Origin: Hymenobacter mellowenesis
GTDB taxonomy: Bacteria > Bacteroidota > Bacteroidia > Cytophagales > Hymenobacteraceae
DNA length: 61,211 nt
Reading direction: 5' to 3'
NCBI RefSeq assembly: GCF_030581005.1
Contig: NZ_JAUQSX010000021.1
Span: 1-61,211 of the forward strand
Shown here: one piece after another, positions 7,664 to 14,741 of the stretch
Layout: each line of letters opens with the position of its first letter
Position numbering within the stretch: the first letter of the stretch is position 1
Translations under genes and position numbers: made by a program
Notes under the pieces: model-generated
Seen by the model: only the letters and a program-made list of their open reading frames with translations
The model's database searches: none
Told to the model about the DNA's origin: nothing

Positions 7664-9058
7664 TTAGGCATCCTTGCGGACAATGGCGGCGCTCATTTCG
7701 GCTTCGCACACCACTTTGCCGTTCACGAAGGCCTGGCCGCGCATTTTGGCAATGCCGCGCTTGATGGGGGCCAGCAGCTGGCAGTGGTAGATGATGGTGT
7801 CGCCGGGCAGTACTTTTTTGCGGAAGCGGGCATTTTCGATGCCCAGGAAGTATTGCCAGTAGTTTTCGGGGTCGGGCACGGTGTTCATCACCAGAATGCC
7901 GCCGGTCTGGGCCAGGCCTTCAATCTGGAGCACGCCGGGCATCACCGGGTTGCCCGGGAAGTGGCCCTGGAAGAAGGGCTCGTTGATGGACACGTTTTTC
8001 ACGGCCGTCACCACTTGGTCGTCCAGATGAATGACCTTGTCAATCATCATGAACGGGTAGCGGTGGGGCAGTACCTGCATGATGCGGTTGATGTCCATTA
8101 CCGGCTCGCGGTTCAGGTCGTACACCGGCACGGGGTTGCTCCGCGCCTCCAGCATCTTCTTCTTGATTTTCTTGGCGAAGGCCACGTTGGCCGCGTGGCC
8201 GGGCCGCGCGGCTAGAATCTGGCCCTTGAGCGGGCGGCCTACCAGGGCGAGGTCGCCCACGAGGTCAAGCAGCTTGTGGCGAGCGGGCTCGTTTTTGTGG
8301 CGCAGGTCCACATTGTTGAGTATGCCTTCTTTCTTGACGGAAACGCGGGGCTTGCCCAGCATTTTGGCCAGGTCGGTCAGCTCGTCGTCGCTCACTACGC
8401 GGTCGACCACCACAATGGCATTGCTCAAATCGCCCCCGCGGATGAGGTTGTTTTTGTAGAGCATTTCCAGCTCGTGCAAAAAGCAAAACGTGCGCGAGGA
8501 AGCAATTTCTTCGCCAAACAGGCCAATATCCGTGAGTGTGGCGTGCTGCGAGCCCAGCACCGGCGAGTTGTAGTCCACCATCACCGTCAGGCGATAGTCG
8601 GAAAGGGGCAGGGCCGCAATTTCGACGCCGCGCGCGTTGTCGACGTAGCGAATGCTCTCGGGAATCTCGTAGTAGTTGCGCAGGGCGTTTTGCTCCTGCA
8701 GGCCCACGGTTTCGATGGCCTTGATGAATTCGGCCGACGACCCGTCCATGATGGGCGGCTCGGGGCCAGAGAGCTGAATCAGCACATTATCAAGCTGCAA
8801 GCCCACGAGGGCTGCCAGCGTGTGTTCCACGGTATTGACGCGGGCGCCGTTTTGTTCGATGGTGGTGCCGCGACTCAGGTCGACCACGTTGTCCACGTCG
8901 GCGTCGACGATGGGCTGGCCGGGCATGTCTACCCGCTGAAACTTGTAGCCGTGGCCCACCGGCGCGGGGCAAAACGTCATGGTGGCTTCCACGCCGGTGT
9001 GCAGTCCGATGCCGCGCACCGTCACGGGCGCCTGAATGGTGTGTTGCTTGTCGTTCAT
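7664..9058 (-). CDS. lpxC/fabZ: Bifunctional UDP-3-O-acyl-GlcNAc deacetylase / 3-hydroxyacyl-ACP dehydratase
   Basis: The 464-residue fusion is typical of Bacteroidota. Residues 1 to ~305 are LpxC, the zinc deacetylase that commits UDP-acyl-GlcNAc to lipid A; zinc-ligand regions appear as VEHTLAAL (~77-84) and LRHKNEPARHKLLDLVGD (~255-272), with the MDGSSAEF motif near 105. Residues ~315-464 are FabZ, a hot-dog fold dehydratase of fatty acid synthesis, with LPHRYPFMMIDK and the catalytic loop FQGHFPGNPVMPG. Joining the two enzymes links the branch point between phospholipid and lipid A acyl chains. The gene is in the lpxD-lpxC/fabZ-lpxA order. Confidence 0.96.
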   Translation of the reverse strand: MNDKQHTIQAPVTVRGIGLHTGVEATMTFCPAPVGHGYKFQRVDMPGQPIVDADVDNVVDLSRGTTIEQNGARVNTVEHTLAALVGLQLDNVLIQLSGPEPPIMDGSSAEFIKAIETVGLQEQNALRNYYEIPESIRYVDNARGVEIAALPLSDYRLTVMVDYNSPVLGSQHATLTDIGLFGEEIASSRTFCFLHELEMLYKNNLIRGGDLSNAIVVVDRVVSDDELTDLAKMLGKPRVSVKKEGILNNVDLRHKNEPARHKLLDLVGDLALVGRPLKGQILAARPGHAANVAFAKKIKKKMLEARSNPVPVYDLNREPVMDINRIMQVLPHRYPFMMIDKVIHLDDQVVTAVKNVSINEPFFQGHFPGNPVMPGVLQIEGLAQTGGILVMNTVPDPENYWQYFLGIENARFRKKVLPGDTIIYHCQLLAPIKRGIAKMRGQAFVNGKVVCEAEMSAAIVRKDA

Positions 9059-9063
9059 CTCAT

Positions 9064-9145
9064 TAGTTGTCAGTTGTTTGTTGTTAGCTGTTAGTCATTT
9101 AAAGCTTGATGGCCCAACAACTGACAACTAGCAACGAACAACTAA
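9064..9145. repeat. Period-7 inverted array, lpxC/lpxD junction
   Basis: The left side (TAGTTGTCAGTTGTTTGTTG..., from 9064) and the right side (ACAACTGACAACTAGCAACG..., from 9117) are built of degenerate heptamers of the AGTTGTC/ACAACTG type and are largely complementary. Confidence 0.85.
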
Positions 9146-9157
9146 GAAGCTGCAAAG

Positions 9158-10198
9158 CTAGGGCTTTTCCGTCGCGTTTTTCGCCTTTTCCAGCTGGGCC
9201 ACGCGCTGCTCCAGCTCGGGCAGGCGGCGGAACACGATTTGGGCGCGCTGGTTCTGCTTGAAATCGAAGGCCGTGGAGCCCTGCAGGATGGTCCCTTCCT
9301 GCTTCACATTCTTGCCCACGCCCGACTGGGCCGTGACGGTGGTTTTGTTGGCCAGCGTGACGTGGCCGGCCATGCCCACCTGGCCCGCCAGCACGCAATG
9401 GTCGCCGATTTTGGCCGAGCCCGCGATGCCCGTTTGGGAGGCAATGACGGTGTGGCGGCCGATTTCCACGTTGTGGGCCAGCTGCACGAGGTTGTCGATT
9501 TTGCTCCCCGTGCGCACGATGGTGGAGCCCAGCGTGGCGCAGTCGATGGTGGCGTTGGCCCCGATGCTCACGTAGTCTTCCAGCACCACGTTGCCGATTT
9601 GCGGAATGGCCTTGTAGGAGCCGTCGGGCTGCGGCGCGAAACCGAATCCATCGGAGCCCACCACCGCGCCGGCTTTGATGACGCAGAACTTGCCAATGAC
9701 CGTATCCGGATAAATTTTGGCGCCGGCGTGGATGATGCTGCCCTCGCCGATGGTCACCCGGTCGCCGATGTAGGCGTGCGGGAACACCAGCACATTGTCG
9801 CCCAGCCTGCACTGCTCGCCGATGTAGGAGAAAGCGCCGCGGTAGTGCCCCGCGCCGATTTCCGACGACTTGCCGATGAACGCAGGCTCCTCTACGCCGC
9901 GCTTGCCGGTGCGGGTAGCCTGCGCGTAGAATTCCAGCAATTGGCTGAAGGCCGTGTAAGGGTTTTCGACCCGAATGAGGGCGGGCTGCACGGCCTGTTT
10001 AGGCTCCAGCGTCTGACTTACAATTACGGCCGAGGCGCCGGTTTCGTAGAGAAACGGCTCGTATTTGGCGTTGGAAAGGAAGGTGAGAGAGCCGGGCCGG
10101 GCTTCTTCAATCTTGGCCAGGCTGGAAATGCGCAGGGTGGCGTCTCCTTCCACGGTGCCGCCAAGCACCTCGGCAATTTGCTGAACGGTAAATTCCAT
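9158..10198 (-). CDS. lpxD: UDP-3-O-(3-hydroxyacyl)glucosamine N-acyltransferase
   Basis: The 346-residue trimeric acyltransferase performs the third step of lipid A synthesis, adding the N-linked hydroxyacyl chain to UDP-3-O-acyl-glucosamine. An N-terminal uridine-binding domain (residues 1-100) is followed by a left-handed beta-helix of hexapeptide repeats (about 100-310) and a short C-terminal helix; the catalytic His is probably in the LVQLAHNVEIG stretch. I use the ATG at 10198 (MEFTVQQIAEVL), the usual start; an in-frame ATG lies three codons upstream. It is first of the three lpx genes in transcription order, after the HD phosphohydrolase. Confidence 0.95.
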   Translation of the reverse strand: MEFTVQQIAEVLGGTVEGDATLRISSLAKIEEARPGSLTFLSNAKYEPFLYETGASAVIVSQTLEPKQAVQPALIRVENPYTAFSQLLEFYAQATRTGKRGVEEPAFIGKSSEIGAGHYRGAFSYIGEQCRLGDNVLVFPHAYIGDRVTIGEGSIIHAGAKIYPDTVIGKFCVIKAGAVVGSDGFGFAPQPDGSYKAIPQIGNVVLEDYVSIGANATIDCATLGSTIVRTGSKIDNLVQLAHNVEIGRHTVIASQTGIAGSAKIGDHCVLAGQVGMAGHVTLANKTTVTAQSGVGKNVKQEGTILQGSTAFDFKQNQRAQIVFRRLPELEQRVAQLEKAKNATEKP

Positions 10199-10210
10199 AG
10201 GCGGCAAAAA

Positions 10211-10311
10211 TAGTTGTCAGTTGTTGGTTGTCAGTTGTCAGATTCGGGCCATCTGCTTGAAAAGAGCCTGGCTTAGAAGCCTGGCAACTGACAACCAACA
10301 ACTGACAACTA
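10211..10311. repeat. Period-7 inverted array, lpxD/HD-protein junction
   Basis: A perfect 27-bp inverted repeat: 10211-10237 (heptamers AGTTGTC AGTTGTT GGTTGTC AGTTG) pairs with 10285-10311 around a 47-nt loop. It is the most exact arm pairing among the operon's arrays, and its unit matches the array at 9064. Confidence 0.95.
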
Positions 10312-11535
10312 AACAATCTCCTTCGGGTAGCAGATGTAGAACTTCTCTACCCGCTGGCTGAGGGCGCGAATGTTGGGCAGGTCGGAGGCTTCCATCACGT
10401 TCACCACGTCGCCTTTTTTGGTCAGGATTTCGATGGGCTCGCCGTTGGGGTTGTAGGCGCTGTTGCTCAGGCGGCCGGGAATCATGAGCAGCTCGGCTTC
10501 TTCGGGTGGCAGGCCGAATTTCTCCTCGATTAGCTCGCGGATGCCGAGGCGAAATTCCTCGTCGAAGGGCTCTGGCGCCAGCACAATTTTGAGCAGGTTG
10601 CGGTGCAGGATGCTCTTGGCGAGGTAGCTGAGCACCACGTCGGGGTGGCCGGCCCAGGCCTTGATGGCCGACCAGATGTCGTAGTCGTCGAGCTCCACGA
10701 AGTGGCTCAGGATTTTTTCGTCGTGCTCGAATTCTTCCAGGCTCACGGCGCGGCCTAGGAAATAGCCCAGGCAGGTGTTGGCGGGCACCTCCATACCGCG
10801 CCGGGCCAGGTCGCGGGCCCGCTGCACCACCCGAATGACCATCTGCTCGGCCGAGGTCACGGTTTTGTGCAGGTACACCTGCCAGTACATCAGCCGGCGG
10901 CTTACCAGGAAATTTTCAACTGAATACACGGCTTTTTCTTCGAGCACCAGCCGCTCGTCGTGTACGCGCAGCATTTTGATAAGGCGGTCGGCGCCGGGGC
11001 GGCCTTCCTCCACGCCGGTGTAGAAGGAGTCGCGGTTGAGGTAGTCCAGCCGGTCCATGTCGAGCTGGCTGCTCACTAGCTGGTGGAAAAACGGCCGGAT
11101 GTACGTGCCCTTAAACATATCAATGGCCAGGCTGAGCTTGCCGTGAAACTCGGCGTTGAGCCGCTCCATCAGAAATAAGGAAAGCTGCTCGTGCGGCACA
11201 TCCTGAAAAATGGCCGTTTCGAGGGCATGGGAGAGGGGGCCGTGGCCGACGTCGTGTAGCAGAATGGCGGCCATGGCGGCCTCGCCCTCGGCCGCCGAAA
11301 TCTTCACGCCTTTGTCCTTGAGCGTGCGCAGGGCCAAACTCATGAGGTGCATGGCGCCCAGCGCGTGGTGAAAGCGCGTGTGCAGCGCCCCCGGATACAC
11401 AAAGCCCGTGAGCCCAAGCTGCTGAATGCGCCGCAGCCGCTGAAAGTAGCGGTGCTCGATGAGGTCGAACAGAAACTCCGTCGGGATGGTGACGAAGCCA
11501 TAGACGGGGTCGTTGAAGATTTTTTTCTTATTCAC
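10309..11535 (-). CDS. HD domain-containing phosphohydrolase
   Basis: The 408-residue HD-superfamily metal-dependent phosphohydrolase resembles dGTPase-like and SAMHD1-like proteins. HTRFHH is at residues 52-57, the HD doublet at 94-95 (LLHDVGHGP) and the following GHGPLSH at 97-103, giving a complete metal site. Related enzymes hydrolyse dNTPs, but the substrate of this subgroup is uncertain. I choose the GTG at 11535 because the protein then begins with the conserved IFNDPVYGFV; the open frame extends 53 residues further upstream with no similarity. It heads the leftward lpx cluster and is divergent from porX. Confidence 0.88.
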   Translation of the reverse strand: MNKKKIFNDPVYGFVTIPTEFLFDLIEHRYFQRLRRIQQLGLTGFVYPGALHTRFHHALGAMHLMSLALRTLKDKGVKISAAEGEAAMAAILLHDVGHGPLSHALETAIFQDVPHEQLSLFLMERLNAEFHGKLSLAIDMFKGTYIRPFFHQLVSSQLDMDRLDYLNRDSFYTGVEEGRPGADRLIKMLRVHDERLVLEEKAVYSVENFLVSRRLMYWQVYLHKTVTSAEQMVIRVVQRARDLARRGMEVPANTCLGYFLGRAVSLEEFEHDEKILSHFVELDDYDIWSAIKAWAGHPDVVLSYLAKSILHRNLLKIVLAPEPFDEEFRLGIRELIEEKFGLPPEEAELLMIPGRLSNSAYNPNGEPIEILTKKGDVVNVMEASDLPNIRALSQRVEKFYICYPKEIV

Positions 11536-11743
11536 AGAGGCGGCCAAAAGGGAAGGGAGCGGAAGGCAGAAAACAGAAATGCGGGCAGACTGCCACGAAA
11601 CAGGCAACATTTGCACCCGCCGCCCGTCCCTGACTGAACGCGAAACTACGGCGCACCGTTTGAGCAAGCTCATCAATCCGTAGTTGAACGCCATTGCGTT
11701 TTACTATATCCATTCGGGGCGTCTTACGTTACTAATGTGAACC

Positions 11744-11775
11744 AAGACCCTAAGTCCCCAAGACCCCAAGTCCCT
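11744..11775 (+). repeat. Four tandem octamers upstream of porX
   Basis: AAGACCCT, AAGTCCCC, AAGACCCC and AAGTCCCT follow one another exactly (4 x 8 bp), ending 3 nt before the porX ATG at 11779. They lie in the 5' leader, or within the first codons if the GTG at 11737 is used. Confidence 0.9.
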
Positions 11776-11778
11776 ACT

Positions 11779-13347
11779 ATGCAACAAACCACCATTCTCT
11801 GGGCCGACGACGAAATCGACTTGCTCAAGCCGCACTTGCTGTTTCTCAAGGAGAAAGGCTACGACGTGACGCCCGTCAACAGCGGCGCCGACGCCATCGA
11901 GGAAATCCAGGAAAAGAGCTACGACCTTGTTTTTCTGGACGAAAACATGCCCGGCCTCACCGGCCTCGAAACGCTGAGCGAAATCAAAGCCATCCGGCCC
12001 ACCGTGCCCGTGGTGATGATTACCAAGAGCGAGGAGGAGCACATCATGGAGTCGGCCATCGGCGCCAAAATCGCCGATTACCTGATTAAGCCGGTGAACC
12101 CCAGCCAGATTCTGCTGTCGGTGAAAAAGGTGCTCGACAACAAGCGCCTTGTGAGCGAAGCCACCAACTCGGGCTACCAGCGCGATTTCCGCCAGCTCGG
12201 CATGCAGCTTTCCGACCGGCTGTCGCCCAGCGAGTGGGCCGATGTATACAAGAAGCTGGTGTACTGGGAGCTGGAAATCAACGAGACGGAAGGCAAGAGC
12301 ATGGCCGAAGTCTTCAATATGCAGAAGGACGAGGCCAACACCTACTTTGGCCGCTTCATCACCGAAGATTACGAGGACTGGGTGAACGGCGACGACAAAA
12401 ACGCCCCGCTCATGTCGCACCAGTTGTTCAAGGAGCGGGTGTTCCCCACGTTGAAGGCCACCGGCGACACGCCCGTGTACTTCGTGCTCATAGACAACCT
12501 GCGCTACGACCAGTGGAAGGTACTGGAACCGATTATCACCGAGATGTTTACGGTGGATAGCGAGGAGATGTACTACGCCATTCTGCCTACCACCACGGCG
12601 TATGCGCGCAACGCCATTTTCTCGGGCATGATGCCGTCGGAGATTCAGAAGAAATACCCCAACCTGTGGGTAACCGACGACGACGACGAGGGCAAAAACC
12701 TGCACGAGGCCGAGTTCATGGAAATCAACTTCCAGAAGAACAACCAGAAGGCCAAGCACAGCTACCACAAGGTGACCAACCTGCAGGCCGGCAAGGACTT
12801 GCTGGGCAAGATGAGCAACCTGCACAACAACTACAAGTGCAACGTCATCGTGTACAACTTCGTGGACATGCTCTCGCACGCCCGCACCGACATGGCCATG
12901 ATACGCGAGCTGGCCGCCGACGAATCGGCCTACCGTAGCATCACCCGCTCGTGGTTCCTGCACTCGCCGCTGTATGAGATGATGCAGCAGATTGCCGAGA
13001 AAAAAGGCAAGCTCATCATCACCACCGACCACGGCACCATCCGCTGCAAGCGCCCCTACAAGATTGTGGGCGACCGCAACACCAACACCAACCTGCGCTA
13101 CAAGCACGGCAAAAACCTGGGCTTCGAAGATTCGCGCGACGTGTACGTAGTGCGCAAGCCGGAAAGCATTTTCCTGCCCCGCGAAAACGTGAGCACGGCG
13201 TATGTGTTCACGATTGGCGACTATTTCTTCGCCTACCCGAACAACTATAATTACTACGTGAACTACTACAAGGACACGTTCCAGCACGGCGGTATCTCGC
13301 TGGAGGAGTGCATTATCCCGTATGTGACGTTGACGGCGAAAGGTTAA
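11779..13347 (+). CDS. porX: PorX: response regulator with PglZ/alkaline phosphatase-like domain
   Basis: The 522-residue two-component protein controls the type IX secretion system in Bacteroidota, acting with the kinase PorY and the sigma factor SigP in the best studied species. Residues 1-125 form the receiver domain, with acidic D10-D11, phosphoacceptor D54 in FLDENMPG and K105 near YLIKPVNP. A helical linker precedes a PglZ-type phosphatase-like domain (about 210-520), with metal-site candidates LIDNLRYDQ, PTTTAYARNA and TTDHGTI. I prefer the ATG at 11779; a GTG 42 nt upstream would read through the octamer repeat. A T9SS cargo gene at 34790 shows that the system is used here. Confidence 0.93.
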   Translation: MQQTTILWADDEIDLLKPHLLFLKEKGYDVTPVNSGADAIEEIQEKSYDLVFLDENMPGLTGLETLSEIKAIRPTVPVVMITKSEEEHIMESAIGAKIADYLIKPVNPSQILLSVKKVLDNKRLVSEATNSGYQRDFRQLGMQLSDRLSPSEWADVYKKLVYWELEINETEGKSMAEVFNMQKDEANTYFGRFITEDYEDWVNGDDKNAPLMSHQLFKERVFPTLKATGDTPVYFVLIDNLRYDQWKVLEPIITEMFTVDSEEMYYAILPTTTAYARNAIFSGMMPSEIQKKYPNLWVTDDDDEGKNLHEAEFMEINFQKNNQKAKHSYHKVTNLQAGKDLLGKMSNLHNNYKCNVIVYNFVDMLSHARTDMAMIRELAADESAYRSITRSWFLHSPLYEMMQQIAEKKGKLIITTDHGTIRCKRPYKIVGDRNTNTNLRYKHGKNLGFEDSRDVYVVRKPESIFLPRENVSTAYVFTIGDYFFAYPNNYNYYVNYYKDTFQHGGISLEECIIPYVTLTAKG

Positions 13348-13349
13348 GA

Positions 13350-13430
13350 AACGAATTATTGGCAACAACGAAAAGAGCCGTAACCCCAAAATGGGGTTAC
13401 GGCTCTTTTCGTTGTTGCCAATAATTCGTT
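13350..13430. terminator. Perfect 39-bp hairpin between porX and a convergent gene
   Basis: Arms 13350-13388 and 13392-13430 are perfectly complementary over 39 bp around a 3-nt AAA loop. A-rich and T-rich tracts within the arms (GAAAAGAGCC / GGCTCTTTTC) allow bidirectional termination for porX and the gene at 13459. Confidence 0.9.
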
Positions 13431-13458
13431 ATCCGCTAAATACTGACCTTCAGAAATT

Positions 13459-13839
13459 TTAGTTTACTACGAGAACATAAAATTGATACAACGACAATAT
13501 GCCTGGGGTAATAAAACTATGAAACCATGCTTGTTTGGAAATCCGACTATATGCAATTAGTGAAAATCTTCTTTGCAGCTGCCATTTATTGGGATTGATA
13601 AACATGTAAGATGTAGCTATTGCAAGAACAAAGGTCAATGCATGGCTTAAATAGAAGCAAGCGTTGGCATGTATGGGTAAATGACTTTGTAAAATCGCAT
13701 GAGTAAAAAATATAATAATATTACTGGCAATAAAATAAAAAAATCTTTTTAATCCTATGCTAGTGTTTATTAGTAATGCAGCACCGTAGTTAAGACAGAA
13801 AAATAACACTATTAGAAATAAGTTGGATAAGAAATGCAT
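13459..13839 (-). CDS. Hypothetical AT-rich membrane protein
   Basis: The 126-residue protein has about four hydrophobic segments (residues 4-24, 31-49, 60-80 and 105-124) and basic loops, so it is very probably an inner membrane protein. I do not recognise a family. The region is strikingly AT-rich compared with its neighbours, and codon use differs (many ATA, TTA and AAA codons). It stands alone, facing porX across the 39-bp hairpin. Recent acquisition is the simplest explanation. Confidence 0.5.
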   Translation of the reverse strand: MHFLSNLFLIVLFFCLNYGAALLINTSIGLKRFFYFIASNIIIFFTHAILQSHLPIHANACFYLSHALTFVLAIATSYMFINPNKWQLQRRFSLIAYSRISKQAWFHSFITPGILSLYQFYVLVVN

Positions 13840-13916
13840 AGGTAAAAAAAATTATATGTATTAATGTGTTTTACAAACGCTTGTGCTGGTCCGCGTAAAT
13901 TTTGGTGGTGTCTTAA

Positions 13917-14738
13917 TTAAGGGATGAATAGCCGCCGCACCCGCCGCGAATGCGCGCTGAAGTAGCCCAGCGCGCCGCCCGAAAAGTTGGATTTGGGGTT
14001 GGCGGGGGTAGTGCTGAAGGCGGGGTTGTTCTGCAAAATCTGGTTGAGGGTGCGGAAATACTCGTACACATTAGGGTCGATGTTCTGCATTTCCACGCGC
14101 AGGCTGTCGCCGGAGGCCAGTTTGTCGAGGTCGTCGGCGGTGCCGCCGCCGCCCATGTTGCGCAGCGACTGGCTCACGCGCTTGCCGTCGGTAAACTTGT
14201 CGTTCTGAATAAAATAGGTTTTGTTGAGGCGGCCGTTGCGGTATTGCCGGAACAGGTAGCTGTTGCCCTCGCCGACGGGGTCAGTATATTCCACCACGGC
14301 CTGGATGGATTTGGTGTCGAACGTGCCGGGCTGGGTGCGGAGCCCGTCGAACGGCACCACCACGGGCAGCGTCGAGACGGCCACGTAGGCGGTGCCGCCG
14401 GTTTCCACGCGCAGGGTGTAGGCCCGGCCGGGCACGCCGCGCAGGGTGGCGCCGCGGTACTGGCCTGGGCTGGCTTCGCGCAGGGTTTCGCGGGCGCCGG
14501 TGTCGTCGCTGAGGGTGACGGTGGCGCCGGTTACGGCCGGGAAATTGTTGGTTTCGGCGTAGTTCGCCGAGCGGTTGAGGCTCACCTGGCAGGGCTGGCC
14601 GTCGTCGGCGAGGTTGCCTTCGATGACGAGCTGCGAATCGGAGGTGTTCAGCTTCAGGTCGATGGTTTTCTCGCAGCCCGTGCCGGCGAGCAGGAGGGCG
14701 GCAGCGGCCAGAAGCAGCTGTTTGTTGAGGCGCGGCAT
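13917..14738 (-). CDS. DUF4249 family lipoprotein
   Basis: The 273-residue predicted outer-membrane-associated lipoprotein has a hydrophobic signal (residues 5-20) ending in the lipobox LLAGTGC with the acylated cysteine at residue 22. The mature part is beta-rich and matches DUF4249, a family found almost only next to TonB-dependent receptors in Bacteroidota. It starts 3 nt after the stop codon of the receptor gene, so the two are co-translated and presumably form one uptake unit with the lipoprotein outside the barrel. The ligand is unknown. Confidence 0.85.
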   Translation of the reverse strand: MPRLNKQLLLAAAALLLAGTGCEKTIDLKLNTSDSQLVIEGNLADDGQPCQVSLNRSANYAETNNFPAVTGATVTLSDDTGARETLREASPGQYRGATLRGVPGRAYTLRVETGGTAYVAVSTLPVVVPFDGLRTQPGTFDTKSIQAVVEYTDPVGEGNSYLFRQYRNGRLNKTYFIQNDKFTDGKRVSQSLRNMGGGGTADDLDKLASGDSLRVEMQNIDPNVYEYFRTLNQILQNNPAFSTTPANPKSNFSGGALGYFSAHSRRVRRLFIP

Positions 14739-14741
14739 GGC

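Noticed and set aside
11704..13389. 561-codon minus-strand frame opposite porX
   Set aside because: It is the antisense shadow of porX in GC-rich codons, low-complexity in H, V, G and A, with no domain; the same holds for long shadows opposite acs, parC and the MHS gene.
13350..13430. Terminal inverted repeats of an insertion sequence
   Set aside because: The arms are joined by 3 nt with nothing between them and there is no transposase; a terminator-type hairpin fits better.
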